A DNA stretch of 64,000 bases from Nannocystis pusilla (GTDB lineage Bacteria > Myxococcota_A > Polyangia > Nannocystales > Nannocystaceae): assembly GCF_026626665.1 (NCBI RefSeq), contig NZ_JAPNKE010000002.1:4689168-4753167 (forward strand), written 5' to 3'. The position numbers were made by a program, and so were the translations under genes. The notes under the pieces are model-generated. The model did not search any database and had not been told where the DNA came from. It saw only the letters and a program-made list of their open reading frames with translations. Shown in pieces: positions 38,899-49,482 of this stretch. Numbering within the stretch: the first letter of the stretch is position 1; each line of letters starts with the position of its first letter.

Positions 38899-40399
38899 TC
38901 AGCGCTCCGCCAGCACGAAGGCCATCAGCGCCAGCGCGGCCGCGTTGCGCTCGAGGTGGTCGGGGTCGATCTTGTCGAACGTGTCGGCCGGGCTGTGGTG
39001 CAGGTCGAAGTACGCGCTGGCGTCGGGGTGGAGCCCGAGGCTCAGCACCCCGTCCTTCGTCAGCGGCGAGATGTCGGCCCCGCCCCCGCCGGCCTCGAGC
39101 ACGCTCGCGCCCAGGCCCTCGAACAGCGGCGCGAACCGCTGCACCGCCGCGACCTCCTCCGGCGTGCCGCTGATGCCGAACCCACGCGGCGCCCCCGACC
39201 CGGTGTCGGCCTCGATCGCCGCCACGTGCTTCTCCTTGCCGTGGGCCGCGTGGTACGCCTTGCCTCCGCGCAGGCCGTTCTCCTCGTTGGTGAACAGCAC
39301 CACGCGGATCGTCCGCCGCGGCACCAGCCCCAGCTCCTTGAGCAGCGCCGCCGCCTCGATCGCCATCATGCAGCCGCCGCCGTCGTCGGTGCTGCCGTCG
39401 CCGACGTCCCACGAGTCGATGTGCCCGCCGATCACCACGATCTCGTCGGGCAGCTCGCGCCCCCGCAGCTCGGCGATCGCGTTGGCGCTCGGGCTGTCGG
39501 GCAGCGTCTTGGCCCCGAGCGACAGCTCGACCGTGGTCTTGCCGCGGCGCGCCAGGCGGGCCAGGAGCTCCGCGTCCTCGAGCGTGACCGCGGCCGCCGG
39601 GATCTTCTTGACCCCGTCCTCGTAGCGCAGCGCCCCGGTGTGCGGGCTCCGCAGGCTGTTGGCGGTGACCGAGCGGATCAGCACCGCGGTCGCCCCGATC
39701 TTGGCCGCCTCCGACGCCCCGCCGCCGCGGATCCGCACCGTATCGCCGTAGTGCGTCTCGTGCCGCTCGTGGTCGAAGCGCGGCATCGGCTGATTGATCA
39801 CCACGATCTTGCCGCGCAGCTCGGCCCCGCGGGTAGCGATCTCGGCCAGCGAGTCGACCACCGCGATCTCGCCGCGGACCTTGCCGCCGACGGTCCCGCC
39901 GAGCCCGAGGATCACCAGGTCGCGCTCGATCGGCGCCACCACCCGCGCGCGCTCGGCCCCGCGGACCCAGTGCGGCACCATCACCTTCTCGCGCCGCGGG
40001 CTGTCGAGCCCGTCGCGCTTCATCTGCTCGATCGACCAGTCGATCGCCCTCTCGAGCGCACGCGACCCGCTGAGGCGGTGACCGAACGTGTCCGAAAGGA
40101 CAGCCAGGAGCTCCCACGCGCGTGCGGCCCTGCGCCGCCGCGGTGAGCCGCTCGGCCGCGTCGACGAACACCTGCGGCAGCTCGTCGAGGCGCGGCGTCG
40201 TCGCGCTGACCGCCGTCGCCGACGGCAGCGACGGCTTGTCGCCGCCGATCACCGGCCCGGCGCCCGCGTAGCCCGGCGGCCCCCCGACCGGCATCGACTC
40301 GGCGCGGACCACCGGCGGCGCAGACTCACCCGACTTCGGGGCCGGGCAGGCGGACACGGCGACGGCGAGGAGCAGGCAGGACGCGAGGCGCACCCGCAT
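38899..40399 (-). CDS. M28-family aminopeptidase/carboxypeptidase-Q-like lipoprotein (one frameshift)
   Basis: About 500 residues. Signal peptide with lipobox (ASCLLLAVAVSAC), then LSDTFGHRLSGSRALERAI and the PA-like domain (GTVGGKVRGEIAVVDSLAEI). The peptidase core has the zinc ligands in GGHIDSWDVGDGSTDDGGG, TNEENGLRGG, EADTGSG and LHHSPADTFD, as in M28 peptidases of the glutamate carboxypeptidase/CPQ group. The frame breaks near 40110, next to a CGTG/CAGC repeat pair (40087, 40101). It should act in the periplasm or outside on small peptides. Confidence 0.88.
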
Positions 40400-40451
40400 C
40401 CTCTACTTTACCCCGGCGCGGGGCCGCAAGACCCGAACCTGGCCCCAAAAC

Positions 40452-40479
40452 CATGTCGTATCAGACATCTTCCGGCGCA
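40452..40479. repeat. 14-bp repeat, 2 units, at the end of the kinase gene
   Basis: CATG at 40452 and CATC at 40466, 14 bases apart; the second unit overlaps the kinase stop codon. Confidence 0.6.
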
Positions 40480-43043
40480 TCGGCCCACACGGCCCAGCCG
40501 GCGTCCCAGTCGTCGCTTTCGTCACGGAACGCCCCGGCGAAGCGGGCCTCGGCGGCGAAGAACCCGTCGGCGGGCGGGGCGGCCGCGCCGGCGGCCAGCG
40601 GCGCGCGCGGCTTGTAGCGATTCAGGCCGGCCGGGTCGGCGCAGCCAGGGAGATCCGGATCCTCCACGCGCGCGCCGGCCCGGGTCAGCAGCGCCGCCTC
40701 GTCGAGACCGAAGTCGTCGTCGGCCAGCGCGAGCTCGCCGCCCGCCACCTCCGCGTGGGCCAGCGGCGCGGCGAAGTTGCGCGCCAGCCACAGGCCGCCG
40801 CGCAGGTCGACCGCCGTGCCGCGGTCGCGGAGGTCGAGCGGCGCCTCGAACCCGACCACCACCGCGTTGCCGATCGTCGCCGCGGTGCCGCGGCGCAGCA
40901 GCATCCCGTAGTGCTCGTGCTCCGCGCCGTGGCCGCGACCGCACAGCGTGGCGTTGAAGATCGTCGGCGCCGAGCGCGGCGTGTTGTCCGAGCCGCCGGG
41001 GTCGTTGTCGCCCTCGAGCCCCGCGGTGGTGTCGAGCGCCTCGGCGCCGTCGCGCAGCAACAGGAACTGCAGGCGGCCGGTGTAGCCGAGGTCCCAGTCG
41101 AACCCGTCGTCGCCGGGGTCCTGGCAGATCAGGTGCCTGGCGTCGACGGTGCCGCCGAAGAACTCGAAGCAGTCGTCGGCGGTGTGGCGCACCTGCACGT
41201 GGTCGACCTGCGTGCCGCGGCCGACGCCGGCGAAGGTGACGCCGTTGATCTCGTTGTTGGGCCCGAGCTCGGTCCCGCTGTACTCGACCCGCACGAACCG
41301 CAGCGCGCCCGAGCTGTCCTCCGGGTCATCCCCGCCGTACTCGCCGCCGTCGGCGATGCCCTCGACCCGGCCGATCATCGGCCGCCCCTCGGCGTCGCGC
41401 AGGTTGGTCGGCGCCTTGCCGAGGATGATAAGGCCGCCCCAGTCGCCGGCCCGCCGCGCCCCCGGCCGCGCCTCGCTGGTGAACACGATCGGCCGCTCGC
41501 GCGTGCCCTCGGCCACCAGCTTCGCGCCCGGCTGGACCACCAGCGTCCCGCGGGTGTCGCGGTCGCCGACGATCGTCGTCCCCGGATCGATCGTCAGCGT
41601 CGCCCCCGGGCGCACGAACGTCGCGAAGCGCAGGCGGTAGACCTTGTCGCACGTCAGCCGCGCCGAGTGCTCGATCTCCCCCGACAGCTCGACCACCGGC
41701 TTGTCGGCGCGCGCGCACGGCTCCAGCACGGCTGGCTCGGCGGACATGTCCGCCTCGACATGGTCTTCCGGACCTGTCGTGAAGACCATGGTCGCAGAGA
41801 CAGCCACCGCCGCCGCCCCCAGCCCCCACGGCAACCAGCGCGGCAGCGCCAGCGACCGGCGCAGCTGCGGATGCACCGCCGACCAGGTGGCGTCGTGCGG
41901 CCCGCTTTCGCGCGACGGGGTCGCCTCGACCGGGGCCTCGGCCGCGCGCGGGACGTCGCGGCGGGTCGGCTCGTCGGGGTGCGCGAGGTCGCCGGGCCCG
42001 GGGTCGGCGAGGCTCGCCGGGTCGGACAGGTCGAGCACGGGCAGGTCGTCCTGGACCTGCCGCGCCCGGCGGATCTGCGCCTCCACCAGCCCGCGCATGC
42101 TGGCCCGGTCGGCGGCGAAGATGTCGGCCAGGGTGATGCCGATCGCCCGCGGCGACGGGCCGCTCTTGCCGAGGTGCAGCTCGAGCGCCTCGCGGAACAC
42201 CTCGGCCGAGGCCGGGCGCGCCGCGGGCTCGACCGCCAGCGCCGACGCCACCAGCGCGCGCAGGGCCGGCGTTGCCGCGGCCTCGGCGGGCAGCGGCGGG
42301 ATGTCGCCCTCCTCGAGCCGCCGCGCGATCGTCAGCTCGTCGAGCCCGAGCCACATCCGCTGGCGCGCCAGCGCCTCCCACAGCATCACGCCGACCGCGA
42401 ACAGATCGCTGCGGCGATCGATCGGCTCGCCGCACACCTGCTCGGGCGACGAGTAGGCGGCCTTGCCCTTGAACGTCCCGACCTCGGTGTCGCCGTCGCC
42501 CTCGAGGCGGGCGATGCCGAAGTCGACCAGCTTGATCTGCCCGTCGTAGGTGACGAGCACGTTGTGCGGCGACACGTCGCGGTGGACCAGGCCGAGCGGG
42601 CGGCCGTCGTAGTCGCACAGCTCGTGGACGTAGTGGAGGCCGGCGAGCAGCTCGGCGAGGATCCGCAGGTGCATCGCCAGCGGCAGCCCGGGCGGCAGCG
42701 GCGGCGGCTGGTGCACGCGGCGGAGGATCCGGTGCAGCGGCTGGCCCTCGAGGTACTCCATGGCGATGAACGGCCGCCCCTCCTCGCTGCCCACCTCGTA
42801 GGTCTGCACCACGTTCGGGTGCGACAGCAGCGTGGCGATCTTCGCCTCGCGCTGGAACATCGCCCGGTACTCCGGGTCGCGCACCAGCGCCGGGCGCAGG
42901 TCCTTGAGCACCAGCAGCTTGAGCGCCCCGCCGACCCCGCGCGCCGCCGCGAGGTAGATATCGGCCATCCCGCCGTGGCCGACGGCCGCGAGCCGACGGA
43001 ACTTCGGCGCGTGCGAGCCCCGACTGCGCTCGTCGCTCGTCAT
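40461..43043 (-). CDS. Transmembrane Ser/Thr kinase with extracellular beta-helix-like domain
   Basis: 860 residues. Kinase domain about 15-285: GHGGMADIYLA, LVLKDLRP, HRDVSPHNVLV (HRDV instead of HRDIK, as in a myxobacterial subgroup), DFGIA and SPEQVCGE. A linker rich in D, P and A is followed by a membrane helix at about 405-425 (LPWGLGAAAVAVSATMVF). The outer part has repeats such as PGATLTIDPGTTIVGDRDTRG, GTLVVQPGAKLVAEG, PIVFTSE, GDWGGLIILGKAPTN and VQVRHTADDCFEFFGGTVDAR, which look like a right-handed beta-helix similar to those in surface proteins. A 14-bp array encodes the juxtamembrane segment. A receptor kinase with an unusual sensor. Confidence 0.88.
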   Translation of the reverse strand: MTSDERSRGSHAPKFRRLAAVGHGGMADIYLAAARGVGGALKLLVLKDLRPALVRDPEYRAMFQREAKIATLLSHPNVVQTYEVGSEEGRPFIAMEYLEGQPLHRILRRVHQPPPLPPGLPLAMHLRILAELLAGLHYVHELCDYDGRPLGLVHRDVSPHNVLVTYDGQIKLVDFGIARLEGDGDTEVGTFKGKAAYSSPEQVCGEPIDRRSDLFAVGVMLWEALARQRMWLGLDELTIARRLEEGDIPPLPAEAAATPALRALVASALAVEPAARPASAEVFREALELHLGKSGPSPRAIGITLADIFAADRASMRGLVEAQIRRARQVQDDLPVLDLSDPASLADPGPGDLAHPDEPTRRDVPRAAEAPVEATPSRESGPHDATWSAVHPQLRRSLALPRWLPWGLGAAAVAVSATMVFTTGPEDHVEADMSAEPAVLEPCARADKPVVELSGEIEHSARLTCDKVYRLRFATFVRPGATLTIDPGTTIVGDRDTRGTLVVQPGAKLVAEGTRERPIVFTSEARPGARRAGDWGGLIILGKAPTNLRDAEGRPMIGRVEGIADGGEYGGDDPEDSSGALRFVRVEYSGTELGPNNEINGVTFAGVGRGTQVDHVQVRHTADDCFEFFGGTVDARHLICQDPGDDGFDWDLGYTGRLQFLLLRDGAEALDTTAGLEGDNDPGGSDNTPRSAPTIFNATLCGRGHGAEHEHYGMLLRRGTAATIGNAVVVGFEAPLDLRDRGTAVDLRGGLWLARNFAAPLAHAEVAGGELALADDDFGLDEAALLTRAGARVEDPDLPGCADPAGLNRYKPRAPLAAGAAAPPADGFFAAEARFAGAFRDESDDWDAGWAVWADAPEDV
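41745..41814. repeat. 14-bp repeat array, 5 units, inside the kinase juxtamembrane region
   Basis: Cores at 41745 (CATG), 41759 (CATG), 41773 (CCTG), 41787 (CATG) and 41801 (CAGC), all 14 bases apart. Translated as TGPEDHVEADMSAEP just outside the membrane helix. Confidence 0.9.
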
Positions 43044-43400
43044 CGGCGCGGACGCTATGCCGACGCTCCCGGCGCAGCAAGTGACATCTCTGCCAGGCGC
43101 TTCGGCGTGGTGGCGTGACAGACTGCGACATGTAGCCGCCGCATTTGTCACGCGTGCTCCGGCGTCGCGCGACCAACCCGACGCTGAACACAGTTGCGCC
43201 GCAGAGTTCGCTGGAGCGAATTGGCCGCACCCCGTGGTCCACGAGGCCCCGCGGCGCGTCACGCGACGCCGGCCCGCGACGATCCGCCGCGCCCGCCCGA
43301 CCGCTCGTCGCCGCGACCTCGAACGTCCGGCCATGTGTCCTTCTGCGCATGTTCTCGCGGACATGCCCGATCGAGCATGTCTCGCCCCGCGCGGTCACCG
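43044..43400. other. Intergenic stretch with TGACA motifs and a 14-bp array
   Basis: About 355 bases upstream of the kinase and after the NlpC/P60 gene. TGACA occurs near 43081 and 43116 and its complement TGTCA near 43145; these could be regulator sites for the kinase gene. A 14-bp array sits at 43348-43389. No gene seen. Confidence 0.4.
43348..43389. repeat. 14-bp repeat array, 3 units, after the NlpC/P60 gene
   Basis: CATG at 43348, 43362 and 43376, 14 bases apart; a further CATG at 43332 is 16 bases before. The last unit ends 12 bases from the NlpC/P60 stop codon. Confidence 0.85.
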
Positions 43401-44691
43401 TCACCGCCGCAGCGCCAGCACCTGCTCGAGCTCCACGTGCCGCCACCGCGCCGCCCGCCGCAGCGCATGCTCGAGCGGCTCCTCGAGCACCCTGCCGCGG
43501 CGCGACGACGCGTGCAGCAGCGTGCGGTCCTCCGCCCGCGCGCCGCGGAGCACCACGCCCACGTGACACGGCGACTCGCCTGCCCCCCACAGGAACAGCA
43601 GATCGCCGGGCTCGCCGAGCGCCCGCACCGGCGCCGCCGCCAGCGCGAGCTGGTCGCTCGAGTGCCGCGGCAGCACGACGCCCAGCGCCGAGCGCACCGC
43701 CCGCTGCACCAACCCGGAGCAGTCGATCCCGAGCGACGTGGTCCCGCCGAGCCGATACGGCGCGCCCCGGAAGCGCCGCAGCGCCCGCGCCAGCGCGTCC
43801 GCGCCTTCCTGGCCCGTCGTCGGCACCGGCGCAGCCACCGGCGAGCCGAGTCGCGCCCGCGTCCAGCCGATCGTCCCGTCGCGCGCCCGCACCAGCGCCC
43901 ACTCGCCCGCCGCGGCCAGCACCCCCACCGGCCCGTCGCCGGCCAGCAGCTCGGTGCAGAGCTCGCTGTCCTCACGGACATGTCCCGCGGGCCACTCACC
44001 GACGCCATCGGTCCGCGACGCGCCGACACTCCTATCCTCTCGGACATGCCCTGAAAGACACCCACCGTCCCCGACGGCCCCGTCTTCGCGGCTCCATCGG
44101 ACATGTCCCTCGGGACACGCGTCACTCCGGCCGCCCGCGGCCCCGCGCTCCTCCGCCCTCGTCCCGCCGCGCGCGGTCAGCCCGCGGCCGACACCGGCGC
44201 CTCGCCCCGGCCCGTCCGCCCCCCGCAGCTCCCCGCAGCTCCGCCGCTCGTGCGCCCATCGGAGCATGTCCTCGCAGACATGCTCCGATGCACATGTCCC
44301 GAAGTACACTTTGTTTGAAACGTCCCCGACCGGCGGCGCCTGCCACAGCCGGGTCACCCCGGCCGGCAGCGCGAACCACTCGCGCGGCGCCGCGATCTCC
44401 GTCGCCGCCGCGTCGATCGTCCATCCGGTCGGCAGCGCCGCCTGCAGCTCGGCGATCGCGGTCGTCAGCGCTCTGGGGCTCAGCGCCTCGCCGGCGATCG
44501 CCAGCGTCCGCCGCCGCGGCTCCGCCGTGCAACGCAGGGCCGGCCCGGCCCAGCCGAAGCGGCGCTGCAGCGTCCGCCGGCGCTCGGCCAGCGCCCGCGC
44601 CAGCCGCTCCGTCAGCCGCCGCGCCGCGCCCTCGTCGAGCACCGCGCCCGTCCCTCGTGCGGCCCCGGCCTCCGCGAGCATCGCGGCGGGT

Positions 44692-44705
<14 letters not shown>
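43401..44705 (-). CDS. NlpC/P60-family peptidoglycan endopeptidase with repeat-derived linker
   Basis: 434 residues. An N-terminal domain of about 140 residues has no name known to me (SPRALTTAIAELQAALP). A linker of about 110 residues is encoded largely by 14-bp repeats (CASEHVCEDMLRWAHE; CLSGHVREDRSVGAS). Then an SH3-like segment (GDGPVGVLAAAGEWALVRARD) and the NlpC/P60 domain: catalytic Cys in LGIDCSGLVQRAV, GEPGDLLFLWG and catalytic His in SPCHVGVVL. It should cut peptide bonds in cell-wall stem peptides. No signal peptide is visible. Its start overlaps the MurE-like gene end by 14 bases. Confidence 0.85.
43979..44129. repeat. Loose 14-bp repeats inside the NlpC/P60 linker
   Basis: Pairs at 43979/43993 (CATG, CACT), 44045/44059 (CATG, CACC) and 44102/44116 (CATG, CACG), each 14 bases apart, separated by less regular sequence. 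All are in the coding region and encode GHV-containing linker peptide. Confidence 0.65.
44265..44320. repeat. 14-bp repeat array, 4 units, inside the NlpC/P60 gene
   Basis: Cores at 44265, 44279, 44293 (CATG) and 44307 (CACT), 14 bases apart, encoding the start of the linker (VYFGTCASEHVCEDMLR). Confidence 0.85.
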
Positions 44706-45929
<1,224 letters not shown>

Positions 45930-45933
<4 letters not shown>

Positions 45934-46145
45934 GGCCCGGAGCTTCGCACAGGTCGGCTGCCGGGGGTCGCGCCGCCCGTGGTGCTCGCGCTCGCCGTCG
46001 ACGAGGGCGACGCGCCGGGGGTCGTCGTCGCCGTCGCGCCCTCGCTCGCCGCGGCGTCGGCGACCTCGATCGTGCGGCCCGCGTCGGGCCGAAACCCCGC
46101 CAGCGAGGCCGTCAGAGCCAAGAACTTCTCCCGCTGGATCTGCAT
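45930..46145 (-). CDS. Small Ser/Thr/Ala-rich protein in the MurE-like operon
   Basis: 71 residues from ATG 46145 (MQIQREKFLALTASLAGF), then GRTIEVADAAAS and a low-complexity TATTTPGASPSSTASAST tail. A TTG at 46196 gives a longer alternative. The stop overlaps the GTG start of the MurE-like gene (GTGA). The first residues resemble the start of small exported proteins, but no clear signal peptide is present. Not recognised; the position suggests a helper of the ligase. Confidence 0.5.
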
Positions 46146-46208
46146 GCCGCCCGCCCTTCCCTCGGGCACGGTCGCCGAGCCCTCCGTCGCGGTCAAGCCG
46201 CGCCGGCG

Positions 46209-47147
46209 TCAGCAGGCCCCGGTGTGTTCGGCCCACGCGCGCAGGAGCGCGAGGCTGACCCCCGCCCCACCGCACACGATCACCAGCACCGGCCCGCGAC
46301 CGACGATCGGCGGCGCGCGATCGTAGATGACCGAAAGGCCAGCTCCGCAGGCGGGCTCGACCAGCACGCGGTGATCGTCGGCGAAGCGCAGGCACGCCTG
46401 CACCGCCGCGCGATCGCTGACCGTCCACGGGATGATCTCGTGGCGGCGCGACCACGCCACCGCCTCGGCCGCGACCGCGCGGGCCCCGAGCGTCGTCGCC
46501 AGGGAGGTGATCGCCGGGATCGTCACCGGCGCGCCCGCGGCCAGCGCGGCCGCGTACGACGCCGCGCCCTCCGTCTCGACCGCCAGCACCGGCACGTCGG
46601 TCCAGCCGACCGCGTGCATCCCCTGAAGCACGCCGCACAAGAGGCCCGCGCCGCCGACCGCGACCACCACCGCGCCCGGGCGCTCGCCCTGTGCAGCGGC
46701 CTCGACCACGATGTCCGCGTGGCCCGTCCAGATCTCCGGGTCGTCGAAGGGATGGATGTAGGTCGCGTCCTCCGGCAGCTCCGCGAGCGCCGCGCGATGG
46801 GCCGCGAGCCAGTCGTCGCCGCGCACCACCACTTCGGCGCCCTCTGCGAGCAGCAGCTCGTGCGAGCGCGCGCTCGTCGTCGCCGGCACCACCACCCGCA
46901 CCGCCGCGCCGAGCCGACGGCCGGCGTACGCCACCGCCAGGCCCGCGTTCCCGCCGGACGCGCACACCAGGCGCCGCGCCCCGCCTGCCACCCGGCTGGC
47001 GCACAGCCGCCCGAGCCCGCGCAGCTTGAACGACCCGCTCGGCTGCAGCGCCTCCATCTTGAGCAGCACCGGCTCGCCCAGCGCCGCGCCCAGCGGCACC
47101 GAGCGCAGAAGAGGAGTGGCATGCGCGAGCGACATCTCGACCGCCAT
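46209..47147 (-). CDS. PLP-dependent serine/threonine dehydratase-like enzyme
   Basis: 312 residues of the fold-type II PLP family. The PLP Lys is in LQPSGSFKLRGLGRL, the substrate loop in CASGGNAGLAVAYAGR, and the phosphate loop in VAVGGAGLLCGVLQGM; VIVCGGAGVS lies near the end. Serine/threonine dehydratase (deaminating) is most likely, but racemase or related activity in this family is possible. Next to a Mur ligase-like gene and a peptidoglycan endopeptidase, a role in making an unusual wall amino acid is an inference. A second ATG at 47135 is possible. Confidence 0.85.
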   Translation of the reverse strand: MAVEMSLAHATPLLRSVPLGAALGEPVLLKMEALQPSGSFKLRGLGRLCASRVAGGARRLVCASGGNAGLAVAYAGRRLGAAVRVVVPATTSARSHELLLAEGAEVVVRGDDWLAAHRAALAELPEDATYIHPFDDPEIWTGHADIVVEAAAQGERPGAVVVAVGGAGLLCGVLQGMHAVGWTDVPVLAVETEGAASYAAALAAGAPVTIPAITSLATTLGARAVAAEAVAWSRRHEIIPWTVSDRAAVQACLRFADDHRVLVEPACGAGLSVIYDRAPPIVGRGPVLVIVCGGAGVSLALLRAWAEHTGAC

Positions 47148-47400
47148 ACACCCGCGCGCCCGCGCCGGGCAAGCGACAGCAGCCTCGGCCGCAGCGCCGG
47201 GACGACCGTGGCGAAGCGCCACTCCGCTCGCCGCACCTCGGGGCCGCCCGCCCTCGCAAGCTCGCACGTCGCTCGCGACCACCGCTCGTCCTGCCGAGCG
47301 ATCGTCCCCTGACGATTCGTGATCCCGGCAACTTTCGCCGCTCGTCCTTGCACGGCCGCTCGCCAAGTCACCGCGGTCTACTTCCGGACCTAAGGAAGAG

Positions 47401-47874
47401 ATGGTGGAGCAGATCATCGTCACCTTCTACGGCGACATGGCGGCGGGCGGAGCGGAGGTCGTGGCGGCCGCCGAGCTCGAGCAGATCCCGCGGCTGGTGG
47501 CGCGCTACGTCAAGCGGCTGTACGAGAGCCGCACGCACCCGCTCTTCGTCCGCTGCATGTTCTCGATCGCCCGCCTGAACCCGCGCTTCGGCCGGCTCAA
47601 CTGCGCGATCTTCGTCGACGACCTCACGGTGCAGGCCTCGCAGGGGCTGCGGCGCTTCATCCACCGGGGCGAGCTGACCGAGACGGAGGCGCTCGACCTC
47701 ACGCGACTGATGACATTCTCTGCGGGCTTCCGCCTGATGGAGGAGAAGGTCCTCTTCGACGAGCGGCCGCTCGGTCCGGACGTCGACCGCTACCTCGACT
47801 TCTGCGCCGACGCCTGCGAGCAGTGGATCCGCGAGCTGAAGCGGCGGAAGGGGATCCCCGGCACCGTGGCCTGA
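47401..47874 (+). CDS. Small protein of unknown function, possibly a TetR-like ligand domain
   Basis: 157 residues, with GGAAGAG just before ATG 47401. It is nearly all helical (LEQIPRLVARYVKRLYES; LTRLMTFSAGFRLMEEKVL; RYLDFCADACEQWIREL). The run of helices resembles the C-terminal ligand domain of TetR regulators, but no helix-turn-helix precedes it. Not recognised with confidence. Confidence 0.6.
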   Translation: MVEQIIVTFYGDMAAGGAEVVAAAELEQIPRLVARYVKRLYESRTHPLFVRCMFSIARLNPRFGRLNCAIFVDDLTVQASQGLRRFIHRGELTETEALDLTRLMTFSAGFRLMEEKVLFDERPLGPDVDRYLDFCADACEQWIRELKRRKGIPGTVA

Positions 47875-48269
47875 CCGGCGGCGCACCTGTGACGGACGAG
47901 CGTCGCAAATCGCAGCGCCGCGGGTCCGTCCGCCTCGGTCCGCGCCGCGCCGGCTCGTGTCATTCCAATCGTTTGCGACCGGACCGGCGCGTGCAGGTGA
48001 TGCGCAGCCAATGACTCACCCCGCTCATGGCGCCGAACTCGCGGTGTCGACACCCGACCCCAGGCTCGAGTTCGAACGACGTTTCCCGCTGCAAAGCGGG
48101 CCGGTAGGCCGCCTCTCGCGCATTCCACGGCGCGCCGGAGCGCGTCCGATCGGGGTCGGGGATCTGCGCCGGGCGACCGACGCGGGGTCGGAATATTTGA
48201 CTTTTCCGACTGGTCGGCACGTGGAGCATCTGCCAATCTAGAAGCCATCCCGTTCGAGGTAGCCACGTC
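47875..48269. other. Gene-free stretch upstream of the Gln/Pro-rich membrane protein
   Basis: About 395 bases with no supported gene. The part around 48190-48240 is locally AT-richer (GAATATTTGACTTTTCC) and contains TTGACT, a possible -35 box, but I cannot place a -10 box with confidence. Confidence 0.4.
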
Positions 48270-49293
48270 ATGTTGCGGTCTCGTCTGCTCGTCTCCGTCG
48301 CCACTCCCTTTCGCCGCGTCGTTGTTGATGCCGTCGGCCGCCGTCGCGTCGCCCTACGCGCGCAGCGTCCCGCTCCTCGGCATGCAAGACCCCGGCGGCG
48401 AGTCCCTCGCCCAGCCCATCCCCGGGCAGACGCCGGCCACCCCGGTGAACACGCAAGTCCAGGCCCCGGGCGCGCAGACCCAGGCGACCCCGCCGGGCGG
48501 CGTCGCCGGGCCGCAGAGCCAGAGCCAGACGCTCGCCGCCCCGGGTGCCGCGCCGCTCGTCGTGCCGCCCGGCAGCACGGTGATGCAGCCGCAGATCCAG
48601 GTGCTCGTGCAGCCGCAGATCCAGGTCCAGGCCCAGCCGCAGGGCAACGCCTCGCCGACCAGCAGCGCCGACATCTCGACGAACACCAACTCGAACAGCA
48701 ACTCGAACGCGACGCCGACGGTCACCACCAACACGCGCACGACGCCGCCGCAGGCGCCCGTCTACGTCGCGCCGCCGCAGCAGCGCTACCCGCAGAGCCG
48801 CTACGCCCCGCCCCCGCCCCCGCCGCGGATCGTCACCCGCGTGGTCTCGCGGCCGTCGCACGCCGCTCCGCCGCCGGCGATCAAGCGCCCGCCCCCGCCG
48901 CGCAAGGGCCTGATGGTCACCGGCTGGGTGCTGTTCGGCGTCTCGTACCTCATCACGGCGAGCAACGCGGCCGACCTCTACGACCGCTGCCCCGGCATGA
49001 ACAAGCCCGGCCGCTGTCGTGACCTGGCCGAGAACATGTTCATCCCGGTCGTCGGTCCGTTCCTGGCGATGGAGCAGGCCAAGTACGCCACCGACGACTT
49101 CTCGCTGGCCGTCTCGGGCTCGCTGCAGGGCCTCGGCCTCATCATGGGCATCGTCGGCACCGTGCAGTACCACCGCGACAAGTACCGCAACCGCGTCCTC
49201 AACGAGTACGGCGTCCGCGTGGCCAAGAACACCAACCTCAACGCCGGCGGCCGCCTCGGCGGCGGTCAGCTGACCCTCACCGCCCGCTTCTGA
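48270..49293 (+). CDS. Secreted/membrane protein with Gln-Pro-Asn-rich linker (one frameshift)
   Basis: About 340 residues. ATG 48270 begins MLRSRLLVSVATP; a one-base change near 48308 (CCCTTTCGCC) joins it to FAASLLMPSAAVASPYARS and completes a signal peptide. A linker of about 170 residues is rich in Q, P, N and T, with repeated QPQIQV units. Then a Pro block, one hydrophobic segment GLMVTGWVLFGVSYLI, a second near MFIPVVGPFLAMEQAKYATDDF and a third (LGLIMGIVGTVQYHRDKYR). The end GGRLGGGQLTLTARF has the terminal Phe seen in outer-membrane proteins. Function unknown. Confidence 0.65.
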
Positions 49294-49320
49294 CGGGCCG
49301 GCCCGCCCGGGCCCAGCGCG

Positions 49321-49344
49321 AGCGCGACGAGCCTTCGTCGCGCT
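49321..49344 (+). terminator. Hairpin after the Gln/Pro-rich protein gene
   Basis: AGCGCGACGA (49321-49330) pairs perfectly with TCGTCGCGCT (49335-49344) around a four-base loop, 28 bases after the stop codon. The bases GTTTAA follow a few bases later. Confidence 0.65.
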
Positions 49345-49383
49345 CGTCGCGTTTAACTCGGCGCCCCTGTCGCCTCGAACCGA

Positions 49384-49481
49384 GCTGCCGGTCGGGGCGT
49401 GCCCCTTCATACATGCTCACTCGAACATGTCCGAACGGACATGCCCCTCTCATCATGTTCGCGAGGACATGCCCCGCGGCC
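49384..49481. repeat. 14-bp repeat array, 7 units, the longest in the window
   Basis: Cores at 49384 (GCTG), 49398 (CGTG), 49412, 49426, 49440, 49454 and 49468 (all CATG), every step 14. It ends one base before the stop codon of the methyltransferase gene on the other strand. Confidence 0.95.
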
Positions 49482-49482
49482 T

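Noticed and set aside
47790..48266. A 158-residue reverse frame in the gap before the Gln/Pro-rich gene
   Set aside because: No domain, Arg-rich shadow-like composition, and half of it lies opposite a supported gene.
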